The notes beneath the pieces are model-generated. The model was given only the letters and a program-made list of their open reading frames with translations. It made no database searches and was not told the DNA's origin. Shown piece by piece: positions 56,594-64,000 of a stretch of DNA of 64,000 nucleotides. Positions within the stretch are counted from its first letter, which is position 1, and every line of letters starts with the position of its first letter. The position numbers and the translations under genes are program-made. Source of the DNA: Gemmatimonadota bacterium (lineage in GTDB: Bacteria > Gemmatimonadota > Gemmatimonadetes > Gemmatimonadales > Gemmatimonadaceae); the NCBI GenBank assembly GCA_021324775.1, contig JAJPIM010000003.1, positions 32,340 through 96,339 on the forward strand. Direction: 5' to 3'.

Positions 56594-57684
56594 CGGTGCG
56601 CCGCCGCTCGCGATAAGAGGGGCCTGCGGAGCGTCAGCGGGACACGACGCACAATAGTCCGGCGATTTGAAGCCTTTCGCGAGGATTTAACTGGCAGCCT
56701 ATTGAGAGGTTACACAGGGTGTCAATCGGTTACATCGGCGTCCCCACGGCGCCCCGACCCCGCTTGAATCCCGTCCGTAACCCCGCGGCAAGTAATCAAC
56801 GAGCGTCGCCGAGGACGGGGGATTAGCATCGCAGCGACGAATATTGAAAGGGCGAGCACTACAAGCGATGCTGAAACGGTGGTGAGCGCTATCCTGACTG
56901 CGTGGTCGGATGCGCGAGCCGGTCATCAGCGGGTGGTCACCTCAACCGTAAGTCGAAGCGCCCCTACCGCAGCTCTGTCGGACTTATGGCGCGATGCATA
57001 AGATCTATTTGCAATCGGCGATCACACCTTTCCAACCGATTTTACCCGTCCACGATAGCCGTGTCACTCGGGACGGAGAGCTGGCGCGCTTCCGGTTCGC
57101 CAGCCCCTAAGTATTAACCCAATAAGTCAACCACTCGGCCGCTTTTCGTACGCACCGTACAGCGTGAGTTCGGGCCTACAATCAATATTTGGCCCACGCG
57201 TCGCACTGTCGGGCGATAGGTGACATGGAATCCCGCCTCATAGCCAGAAATCGCACAGCAGGCAGCAACTCGTCAGTACAAAGCAACCCATCGCTATTCC
57301 CACGAGTGTCGGGTCACAGGCGGTGACACGGTAAATGTGTCGCTTTGCGGCGATACCGCTCGCAGTTACCCTGAATATGAGTGAGTTACATCAAGCCACG
57401 GTTTGGCTCTTGTCGGTTACCTGGCGTATGAACTGGTTACATGGCGTACGCCACAAGCGCCCACGAACCCACTATCTTGTCGCGCGGAAATGCGTTCCAT
57501 TGCTCGGCTCTCGGCATCATCGTGCTCCGGGCTACCGCGAATACCGCCGTTGCCGTACCGCCTGCCGGAGAAGATGAAATATGCGTCGTGTAGTGCGAGT
57601 GTGCATTGGATATGGTTGCTGTGGAGCACAGCATGCACCGGATCGACTGTCCGGCTTGCATTCTGGATGCGTTGAGATACACGG
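56594..57684. other. Long intergenic region with repeat B
   Basis: About 1.1 kb. It contains repeat copy B. A coding-like stretch at 56822-57001 (ETVVSAILTAWSDARAGHQR, ending in TAA) has no normal start codon and may be a gene remnant. The rest shows only short unlikely frames. Confidence 0.4.
57036..57170 (+). repeat. Dispersed island repeat, copy B
   Basis: Aligns with copy A from CGATTTTACCC through GTGTCACTCGGGACGG, CCCTAAGTATTAACCC (57105) and AGCGTGAGTT. It lies in the gap between the LuxR pseudogene and the large secreted-protein gene. Confidence 0.65.
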
Positions 57685-57687
57685 TTG

Positions 57688-60600
57688 ATGCACCGTCGCA
57701 CGTTTGTGGGATCATCGGTTGCCGTGGCTGCGGCAGCGACTGCCCACGACGCAATTGCCCGGTTGCTTCGCATTCTTCCCGGTCGCCTAGTTATTACACC
57801 TGCGGATGCTTTGGCGCCCACGCCGCCAGCGATCTTGCTGGGTGCCGTACCCCATCTGACTGTCTGGCACGGCAGTGCCCTCGTTCTACGGGTAGGGGCG
57901 CCCGACGCACCGGCAGCCACATTCTCCATCAGCGCGAGTCCAGCCCCGGCACGAGGTACACTTTCAATCGATGCCAAGTCGGGACTTCTGCGCTACGCAC
58001 CAGCGCCTACCGACTTGGACGAATTCGACCTCACAATCAGCTCGTCGTCTGGTCGCTCGCAGACAATTCGCGTGTTGCCGTTGCCCGTGCTGCCTCCGTC
58101 AGCCGAGGTGGTGCAAACGACGCCGCCTTTTGACTTGACTACGCAACCCAACCCGGATGCCTGCGATGATCTGTCAGCTAACCCATACGGCACTTGTCCC
58201 GATGCCGCTAGCAAGGCCTACCAGACATACACCATTCGCGTGGCGTCACAGTCTGTCTGGTTCAATGACGGGGAGTACACGCCGCGAGATATAATGATCA
58301 CTGGCAAGCGCGTAAACCTGGAAAAGAGTATCGGCAACGTCATTGCAGCGCTCGATGCCAAGCCCGATATCAGGTCGTTGACGATTTGTGCCGATACAGT
58401 TGTGGTGCGCGACGCCTTTAGCTTTCCCCTCACCGCTCTCACGCTATACGCGCGTCGGCTCGTATTCGAAGACCCAGATCCAAGTAAGGCGTCCTATATC
58501 AACCTCACGCCAGAGCGGCTTACCGGACCTGACCAGGCGGCAAAACCGACGACGGGTTACAATGCCGCCAAGGTGCTGATTTACGCGAGAGAGTGTGTTG
58601 CGCCTCCTGGCCCTCAAGCGCGAATCGTCGCGAGGGGAGGCGATAAGGACGGCAGTCCGGGCGGTCGCGGAGCCATTGTAGTGAGCACGTCTTCCGCCGT
58701 GCGGTCGTTGTGCGAGGTGGGTAGTGGGGCGGGCGCCTCGATCGCAAGCGGTGTCGTGTCGATACTTACCGATACTTATGAGCTCGCGTGGCTGCATCCC
58801 GCTGCACTGCGCGCTGTCATCAATTTTACGAACGATATCTATCTGAACGGCAATCTTCGGGACGCATGGCAGATCCTCACATTTTACGACTCACTGGTCG
58901 CCGATGCGAACGAGGGTCAGTTGACGCCTGAGTTTGTGGATGCCTATCAGCAAATGCATCTGGAGATAGCGAGCCTCCTGTCTCGACTCAATGGCCGCCG
59001 CGATTATTTCGGCAATCCAGCCGGATGGGTGCCGCTGCTGTCACTGACCACAAATGTTGCTCTCTATAAGCAGGAGGTCGATGCAGCTGTACCGCTGCTA
59101 CTCTTGGCGGATTGGGTGCAGTTCTTTGCAGATAAGCAGCAGGCGCAAATGGAGGCTCTGGCCGATGCGCAGCGGGCGATTGTCGTCCGTCAGAGTCAGT
59201 CTCTCGACACGCTGAGCGTCAGTGTCAATCTAATCCCTGTGCTGGAAGCGCAGGTCGCTCAACTTACCGACTCTATCGCAGCCTATAAGAAGAGAATAGC
59301 GGATCGCGAGGACGAGTTGCGGCAGGCGGCCGAGCCGCCGATTTGGAAACGCGCGCTCGGCGTGCTTGGAACGGCGTGCGAGTTCATTCCTGTTTTTCAG
59401 CCCGCCCTGGGAGCGGTTGGGCTCGGTCTGACTGCAATTTCGCAGTTCGATGAGAACGATCCACTTGCGACCGTCGGCAAGCTCGCCGATGTCGCGAGCA
59501 ATGTCAGTGCATCGCTGCCAGCAACGCACGCCAACTCAGCGGCTTTTCTCTCAACCGCCAACCCGGCCGGGAAGCGACCACTGGACTACATCAAGGGGCT
59601 CACCAAACTGAGTGCAGACACGGTGCCAAAGATTCAGCAACTGGCGAATCTAAATTGGTCCCAAAGTTCGGACTCGACGAACATGGATGCTGAACTAGCG
59701 CATCTTAGAGCTACGGACGCAGGGCTGAATGACCTCGTTGACGGACTACAGGCGCTCAACCAACAAAAGCAGCAAATCTGCAACCAGGTTACACAAACTG
59801 TAACACAGATCGCGAGCCTAACACAGGATATCGCCGCCGATGGCTTAGCGATAGATCGGTTGGAGTCTCAGGCAGTGGAACAAGCGATAGCGTACGACCA
59901 AGCCGCTGTGGAGGCTATTCAGGATGCCGGCCGCCGGGCGCGCACCCGCTTGCTGGAGTACCACTACTATGTGCAGAAGGCGTTCGAGTACGGCGTACTC
60001 AGGCCATATCCGAATCCGCTCGATACTGCAGCAGTTTTCGATCGAGTGCGCAAGATGATTGTAGACCTCAACGGCGACTTTGCGCAGTTGCAGGCGCAAT
60101 ACAGCACCTTAGCAGCACTATTTCAAACTGCGCTCCAGGACATACGAGCAGCACTGGCAGCAGAGCCGGCCAATAACCTCAACTACCAACAACGAACTCC
60201 GCCCCTGCCTATACCGCTACTCGACAGTCAGGTCGCAGCGCTCAACGCAAAGGACTCAAACGGTCACTATATCAGCACATCAAGTGGCGTATCAGTTGAC
60301 TTGATGGACTACGGTCTGCCGGAAGAGGAACGCCATCGGATTGTGAGCATCTATGTCGCTCAGATCGATGTGAGCGCAGATGCCGCGGCGCAGCGGTTGT
60401 CTATTGTTGTAGAGCATTCCGGCAGCTCGGTGCTGCGCGCCGATGGGCGGCTCTTCGCATTCCGTCATTACAAGGACGATAGGTATGCAGTTGTGCCGCT
60501 ATTCTGGCAAACCGAGGTACCGATTGTAGGCGGCAGAGCGAGCGCGCCGACGCCAGACACGATTAGCCCTGACTCGATCGCACTACTGAACTGGATGATA

Positions 60601-61053
60601 CCGCCGGGAGCCCCCGGTCTTGGCAATACGTTTCTTGTTCGACCGGGCGTTTATGGCGGCACCTTGCGAATCAAGGCAATTCGAAGCCCCGATGGGTCAA
60701 GCGTCGATATCAAACGGCTGGTCCTTGCACTTGAGGATGAGTTTATCGGCCCGCCGAGTGCGGATCACTGGCTTGACGTGACGGCATCCAACGGACTGAC
60801 GCCTCTAATCAGATTGGCGGTCAATGATCAAGATCAGCGCCCTGGGAGAACCCGGTTTCAGAGGCTTATTGGTGCTGGGTCGAAACTCACGCTGACCGCA
60901 CCTACCCGTTACGGGCGCCGACCATTTCAACACTGGGTGGAGCGGAAGGGTCAATGGGGAAGTCAACACGTCATCGTGCAAGCGCTACCAACTTACTCCC
61001 TCACGGTGGGTAGCGCACTCCGACTTGAGGCGGTGTATGGGCCACTCGCTTAG
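57688..61053 (+). CDS. Large secreted protein with coiled coils and a hydrophobic segment (toxin-like layout)
   Basis: The 1,121-residue protein begins MHRRTFVGSSVAVAAAATAH, a Tat-like signal. The N-terminal 400 residues are beta-rich, with a cadherin-like FSISASPAPARGTLSIDAKS. Then come a helical part with a coiled coil (about 519-548), a hydrophobic segment (about 560-586, FIPVFQPALGAVGLGLTAI), a second coiled coil (about 687-770) and a beta-rich C terminus. Helical bundle plus central hydrophobic hairpin recalls alpha-pore-forming toxins (HBL, NheA, XaxA), which is inference. Three collar-domain genes follow. Confidence 0.6.
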   Translation: MHRRTFVGSSVAVAAAATAHDAIARLLRILPGRLVITPADALAPTPPAILLGAVPHLTVWHGSALVLRVGAPDAPAATFSISASPAPARGTLSIDAKSGLLRYAPAPTDLDEFDLTISSSSGRSQTIRVLPLPVLPPSAEVVQTTPPFDLTTQPNPDACDDLSANPYGTCPDAASKAYQTYTIRVASQSVWFNDGEYTPRDIMITGKRVNLEKSIGNVIAALDAKPDIRSLTICADTVVVRDAFSFPLTALTLYARRLVFEDPDPSKASYINLTPERLTGPDQAAKPTTGYNAAKVLIYARECVAPPGPQARIVARGGDKDGSPGGRGAIVVSTSSAVRSLCEVGSGAGASIASGVVSILTDTYELAWLHPAALRAVINFTNDIYLNGNLRDAWQILTFYDSLVADANEGQLTPEFVDAYQQMHLEIASLLSRLNGRRDYFGNPAGWVPLLSLTTNVALYKQEVDAAVPLLLLADWVQFFADKQQAQMEALADAQRAIVVRQSQSLDTLSVSVNLIPVLEAQVAQLTDSIAAYKKRIADREDELRQAAEPPIWKRALGVLGTACEFIPVFQPALGAVGLGLTAISQFDENDPLATVGKLADVASNVSASLPATHANSAAFLSTANPAGKRPLDYIKGLTKLSADTVPKIQQLANLNWSQSSDSTNMDAELAHLRATDAGLNDLVDGLQALNQQKQQICNQVTQTVTQIASLTQDIAADGLAIDRLESQAVEQAIAYDQAAVEAIQDAGRRARTRLLEYHYYVQKAFEYGVLRPYPNPLDTAAVFDRVRKMIVDLNGDFAQLQAQYSTLAALFQTALQDIRAALAAEPANNLNYQQRTPPLPIPLLDSQVAALNAKDSNGHYISTSSGVSVDLMDYGLPEEERHRIVSIYVAQIDVSADAAAQRLSIVVEHSGSSVLRADGRLFAFRHYKDDRYAVVPLFWQTEVPIVGGRASAPTPDTISPDSIALLNWMIPPGAPGLGNTFLVRPGVYGGTLRIKAIRSPDGSSVDIKRLVLALEDEFIGPPSADHWLDVTASNGLTPLIRLAVNDQDQRPGRTRFQRLIGAGSKLTLTAPTRYGRRPFQHWVERKGQWGSQHVIVQALPTYSLTVGSALRLEAVYGPLA

Positions 61054-61117
61054 GTGAACAACCTTGATTTGTTTGGTTCGCCATTTTCTGGACAATCTCA
61101 CACCAATAGGCCGAGAA

Positions 61118-61846
61118 ATGTGCTCTAGCAGGTTGGGTGGGCACCGGAGTCTCATCGGGAACGCGTCGCTGGCGAAGTACCGAGGCGGCATCGTTGGTAC
61201 TTCGCTGCTATTGTTGTGTCTCCTCAGCACTGCTGCCAGTGGTCAATCTCCGAAGAACGCGGTAAAGGTCGCTATGCCGACGGTTGTCGCTCCCGCAGCG
61301 ATACCAGTCGGATCGATCATCGCGTATGGTGGAGACCTTAAGTCGCTGCCTTCCGAGTACCTTCCTTGTGACGGCCGCGAGTTCGACCAGACCAGTTATC
61401 GAGCGCTTTGGGTTGTCTTGGGTACAGCGTGGGGCGCAGGGCACAGCGCGAATTCTGGCCTTCTGCCGAAACTGGACGGTTTGTTCCTTCGCGGTGCGGA
61501 CCCGCGGAGCAACGTTGACAAAGACGGAACGAGTAGGACGGCGCCAGCAGCCGGCGGAAATGTGGGGGCAAATGGGGCGACGCTGGAGAATTGGGCGACC
61601 GGGCTTCCGCGCGCGCCGTTTACCACAGGCCCTGAGAGCAACTCTCACGACCACGCTGCATCCACTGACGCGGAATACATTTCGGGCCCTAATACCTTCA
61701 GTGCAGGCAAGCAACGTGGGCTAGGTGTGCCGGGGGTCGTTACGCTCGGCCCGAATGATCGGCACCATACTCATGTGTTAGTTGGGGGCGACACGGAGAC
61801 ACGTCCTGTCAACGCTTCGGTCTACTGGATTATTCGCGTTCGTTAG
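61118..61846 (+). CDS. Secreted tail-collar-like domain protein 1
   Basis: A signal segment (IVGTSLLLLCLLSTAASGQ) is followed by a phage tail-collar/microcystin-dependent-protein-like domain: VGSIIAYGGDLKSLPSEYLP, CDGREFDQTSYRALWVVLGT, LPKLDGLFLRGADP, and the HxH-rich end SHDHAAS and HHTHVLVGGDTETRPVNASV with YWIIRV. Such domains end phage and tailocin fibres. ATG 61118 is preferred; a TTG at 61064 is the longer frame. Confidence 0.7.
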   Translation: MCSSRLGGHRSLIGNASLAKYRGGIVGTSLLLLCLLSTAASGQSPKNAVKVAMPTVVAPAAIPVGSIIAYGGDLKSLPSEYLPCDGREFDQTSYRALWVVLGTAWGAGHSANSGLLPKLDGLFLRGADPRSNVDKDGTSRTAPAAGGNVGANGATLENWATGLPRAPFTTGPESNSHDHAASTDAEYISGPNTFSAGKQRGLGVPGVVTLGPNDRHHTHVLVGGDTETRPVNASVYWIIRVR

Positions 61847-61877
61847 CAGCGGGTCACTTCCACGGTGGGTTTCGAGC

Positions 61878-62525
61878 ATGTACGGCTTACGTATTCTGCA
61901 AACCGTTCCGCGCGGAGCAAGCATCGCTGCGCTTGCGATGGTGGCCGCGGGCGCAAGTGGTCAACTACCCTCAGTACCGGTCGGCGCGATTGTCGCCTAT
62001 TCGGGCCGGCTTGCGGAGATGCCGCCCAGCTTCCAGCTATGCGACGGCCGTCTCTATACTCAGGAACAGTACCCTGTGCTTTGGACTGTCATCGGTACGC
62101 AATGGGGAAAGGGAGACGTTGCGCATCCGACTGCTGGGCGACTGCCAAATTTGACTGGTCGATTTCTTCGTGGCGTCGACGCCGCGCATGCGGTCGATCC
62201 GGACGCAGATGCTCGGGTGGCGAGCTTGCCTGGAGGAAATACGGGCGCGCGAGTTGGGACGTTGGAGGGGTACGCGACGGCGTTGCCGCGTGCGGGGTTT
62301 GTCACCGGCATAGAGGATACCCCGCACACCCACGTTGTAGTTGTCAATGGGAGTAATGAAGGAGGGCCTAATTTTTACGATTCTGGGCCGGGGCGGGGAG
62401 TAGCGGATCCGACCACAGTGACGGTGAGTGACAACACACAGGGCCACACACATCAAGTCATCGGCGGCGACAAAGAGACCACACCGATAAATGTTGCCGT
62501 GCACTGGGTTATTCGCGTCAAGTAG
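61878..62525 (+). CDS. Secreted tail-collar-like domain protein 2
   Basis: Paralogue of the previous gene: signal segment (GASIAALAMVAAGASGQ), then VGAIVAYSGRLAEMPPSFQL, CDGRLYTQEQYPVLWTVIGT, LPNLTGRFLRGVD and the end GHTHQVIGGDKETTPINVAV with HWVIRV. The HTHV and GHTH histidine pairs are kept. ATG 61878 starts 31 bases after gene 1. Confidence 0.7.
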   Translation: MYGLRILQTVPRGASIAALAMVAAGASGQLPSVPVGAIVAYSGRLAEMPPSFQLCDGRLYTQEQYPVLWTVIGTQWGKGDVAHPTAGRLPNLTGRFLRGVDAAHAVDPDADARVASLPGGNTGARVGTLEGYATALPRAGFVTGIEDTPHTHVVVVNGSNEGGPNFYDSGPGRGVADPTTVTVSDNTQGHTHQVIGGDKETTPINVAVHWVIRVK

Positions 62526-62571
62526 AGAGTCGCGACCATATTATCAACATGCGATGGCGAGGAGCATGCAG

Positions 62572-63237
62572 ATGCATCCTTATCGATTTCGAGGATTAGC
62601 GTACTTAGTTGGCATAGCTCCATGGACTGGCCTCTCGTCCGCATTAACGTCTGAGGTCGCTTGTGCCCAGGTGGCTGATTCGGTTCCGGTAGGGACCGTT
62701 CTTGCCTATGCTGGGGTCCTTTCAGCCCTTCCCAAGAACTGGCTGTTGTGCGACGGCAGCCTGTACTCTATGAAACGATATCCGAGATTGTATCACGCAA
62801 TTCAGGATTTCTGGGGGCGGCCTCACAACATTGAGGCCGACAGTGCGCGCTTACCAAACATGGTTGGTATGTTTCTCCGCGGCGATGATCCGACCGGTTT
62901 GGTGGACATCGAGTCGGCGGACCGAACCGCTAGTGCGGAGAATGGGGTAGCCGGGGCGAACGTTGGCTCTCGTCAGGATTGGACTACCGGTCTGCCAGTT
63001 AAGGGATTCGGCACAAGCGACGAGAGTAACCGCCACAGTCATCCCGTGACGTCTAACAACATGCGCAAGGAGGGTGGCAACACGTTTGGGGCAAACACCG
63101 AGCGGGGGTTCGTTTGCTGTGCGACGGTGACGGTCCAACCTAACACGTCGCAGCACCATCACACTGTGACAGGGGGCGGCGACGGCGAATCGCGACCGGT
63201 CAACGCCGCCGTATACTGGATTATTCGGGCTGAGTGA
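62572..63237 (+). CDS. Secreted tail-collar-like domain protein 3
   Basis: Third paralogue: signal segment near the start (YLVGIAPWTGLSSALTSEVA), then VGTVLAYAGVLSALPKNWLL, CDGSLYSMKRYPRLYHAIQD, LPNMVGMFLRGDDP and the end HHHTVTGGGDGESRPVNAAV with YWIIRAE. ATG 62572 has AGGAG seven bases upstream and is preferred over two ATGs just before it. Together the three copies form a tandem array with 30-50-base gaps. Confidence 0.7.
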   Translation: MHPYRFRGLAYLVGIAPWTGLSSALTSEVACAQVADSVPVGTVLAYAGVLSALPKNWLLCDGSLYSMKRYPRLYHAIQDFWGRPHNIEADSARLPNMVGMFLRGDDPTGLVDIESADRTASAENGVAGANVGSRQDWTTGLPVKGFGTSDESNRHSHPVTSNNMRKEGGNTFGANTERGFVCCATVTVQPNTSQHHHTVTGGGDGESRPVNAAVYWIIRAE

Positions 63238-63240
63238 TAA

Positions 63241-63513
63241 ATCGGGAGCTCGCGCGCTGAATTCCGTCGCCAGCTGCCGGTTGCATCTTCGACTGTGCAA
63301 TGGATAAATGGCAGCCCGTCGGTGGACACCGTAGCTCAGAGGGGGATGGTATACGCCCTGTCACCCGGCACGGTCCAGATTGAGGCGGGCGTGATACCAG
63401 CGAACGGCCCGGATAATGAAAACTTCGGTGTCGCCGAAATTGTCGTAATACAATCCATTTCGGGCGCGCGCGTACGGAAACACCACGTCAGAATCCAGCG
63501 TTCGGTTCAATAA
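63241..63513 (+). pseudogene. Ig-like (BIG2) domain fragment
   Basis: The frame just after collar protein 3 has no start codon but reads AEFRRQLPVASSTVQWINGS, DTVAQRGMVYALSPGTVQIE and NFGVAEIVVI, the pattern of a bacterial Ig-like group 2 domain (W-x-x-x-x-P-S-V-x-T-V ... G-x-V-x-A-L-x-P-G-T). Probably the tail of a lost adhesin gene, or a readthrough extension. Confidence 0.4.
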
Positions 63514-63893
63514 CGCTCGCTTAGCGTCGCCAACTCATTGCCGAAGTGGCGCGTCTGCGGGGTCAACGATATCCCGTCGCGTTGGATGATCTACGGGCGG
63601 TTCAATCGCACTCGGGGTCCAAGTTATGGGGCTAGTGCGAGCCTCATCACCAGTGCAACGAGCGAAATGGCTTACATACGGCCAAGCAGGGCTGTCGCCG
63701 TTGGGCAAACAATACTGTCCGCCGCTCGGCATATGGCGGGCGAACGCGCGACGTCGGGTTGTTATGGAGCCACTGCGGCCATCCGAGCTTCCGCTCGATT
63801 TTGCCCATCCACAACAGGCGTGTCACCCCGGACGGGCCGGTTAGCGTCTGCCCAACTCGCCAGTCCCTAAGTATTGGGGGTAGCTCAAAACGC
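63514..63893. other. Intergenic region with repeat C
   Basis: About 380 bases between the Ig-like fragment and the partial gene at the right edge. Apart from repeat C, I see only short frames without support. Confidence 0.4.
63795..63880 (+). repeat. Dispersed island repeat, copy C
   Basis: Aligns with copies A and B from CGATTTTGCCC through GTGTCACCCCGGACGG and CCCTAAGTATTGGGGG (63865). The last part (AGCGTGAGT) of A and B is not present here, so this copy is shorter. Confidence 0.6.
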
Positions 63894-64000
63894 TTACGTC
63901 GGCCCTTCACGTCGAATGACCGACGGGTGATCAGTATAGGTGACCAACTCCTCCGACATAAAGCGCTCCACCGCCGCTGCATTTGCCATCGGCACAATGA
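63894..64000 (-). CDS. C-terminal end of an unknown protein (runs off window)
   Basis: A minus-strand frame enters from the right edge and ends at TAA 63894: PMANAAAVERFMSEELVTYT and DHPSVIRREGPT. The composition is protein-like but only 35 residues are visible, so no family can be named. Repeat C lies just downstream of its stop. Confidence 0.45.
   Translation of the reverse strand, partial: IVPMANAAAVERFMSEELVTYTDHPSVIRREGPT

Larger units (their letters stand above)
41680..64000. mobile_element. Integrated genomic island at tRNA-Leu (right end outside window)
   Basis: Starting right after tRNA-Leu the sequence changes: genes are sparse, intergenic gaps reach 0.5-1 kb, base composition is more AT-rich, and an integrase, an excisionase-like gene and a divergent XRE regulator form a typical integration/control module. 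Most cargo is of unknown function and several genes are broken. The right attachment site was not seen (no second copy of the tRNA 3' end in the window), so the element runs past 64,000. Confidence 0.75.

Noticed and set aside
56822..57001. Short coding-like frame ahead of repeat B
   Set aside because: No usual start codon; kept only as a possible gene remnant in the intergenic entry.
49924..63880. Integron attC sites for the three dispersed repeats
   Set aside because: No RYYYAAC / GTTRRRY simple-site pairs and no integron integrase in the window; genes between copies are not in one orientation.

Overview
The window looks like a high-GC bacterial chromosome, plausibly Gemmatimonadota. That placement is an inference from gene content and protein style, not from a marker gene. 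Bases 1-41,700 are a compact, GC-rich core in which neighbouring genes commonly overlap by 4-8 bases. Bases 41,680-64,000 are a visibly more AT-rich, loosely packed accessory region that starts exactly at the 3' end of a tRNA-Leu gene and opens with an integrase. I read it as an integrative element or genomic island. Its far end lies beyond the window.

Core, left to right. A HEAT-repeat protein (cut by the window edge) and an HD-GYP protein precede trpA and a membrane-anchored GAF plus chemoreceptor-type signalling protein. A tight folate/pantothenate run follows (folB-folK-panB-panC), then a YqeK-like HD hydrolase and a LytR_C-domain membrane protein, with rlmN convergent on the last. Next come aspS, a PhoH-like ATPase, a membrane HD phosphohydrolase and ybeY. 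A propionyl/methylmalonyl or terpenoid-type acyl-CoA block holds meaB, a methyltransferase, a B12-binding mutase subunit, a carboxyltransferase, an AtuA-like protein and a small AtuA-related protein. Then follow a U32 peptidase-family protein, recQ, an acyl-CoA dehydrogenase, RNase E/G and rplU-rpmA with a good sigma70 promoter and a terminator. The rest of the core holds two secreted amidohydrolases, a glycerophosphodiester phosphodiesterase, an ECF sigma/anti-sigma/Spy-like set, ppa, an EamA transporter, a RidA-DUF5996 fusion and a MASE1 histidine kinase.

Island. Behind tRNA-Leu are an integrase and an excisionase-like gene, driven from a strong promoter next to a palindromic operator and facing a divergent XRE regulator. 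After these come poorly characterised secreted or membrane proteins, many broken by frameshifts or stops, including a degenerate paralogue facing its intact copy and a three-copy tandem family with one intact copy.

The most unusual part is 50.1-52.6 kb: a gene for a family A-type (PolA/T7 RNAP-like) polymerase whose start codon lies inside a 32-base repeat. The same repeat occurs upstream at the end of a long, almost adenine-free pyrimidine-rich tract, with a partial copy at the end of a second such tract. From 57.7 kb there is a 1,121-residue secreted protein with two coiled-coil regions around a hydrophobic segment (alpha-pore-forming-toxin-like layout), followed by three tandem secreted proteins with phage tail-collar-like domains. 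A dispersed repeat of roughly 90-135 bases occurs three times in the island (49.9, 57.0 and 63.8 kb), always in the same orientation.
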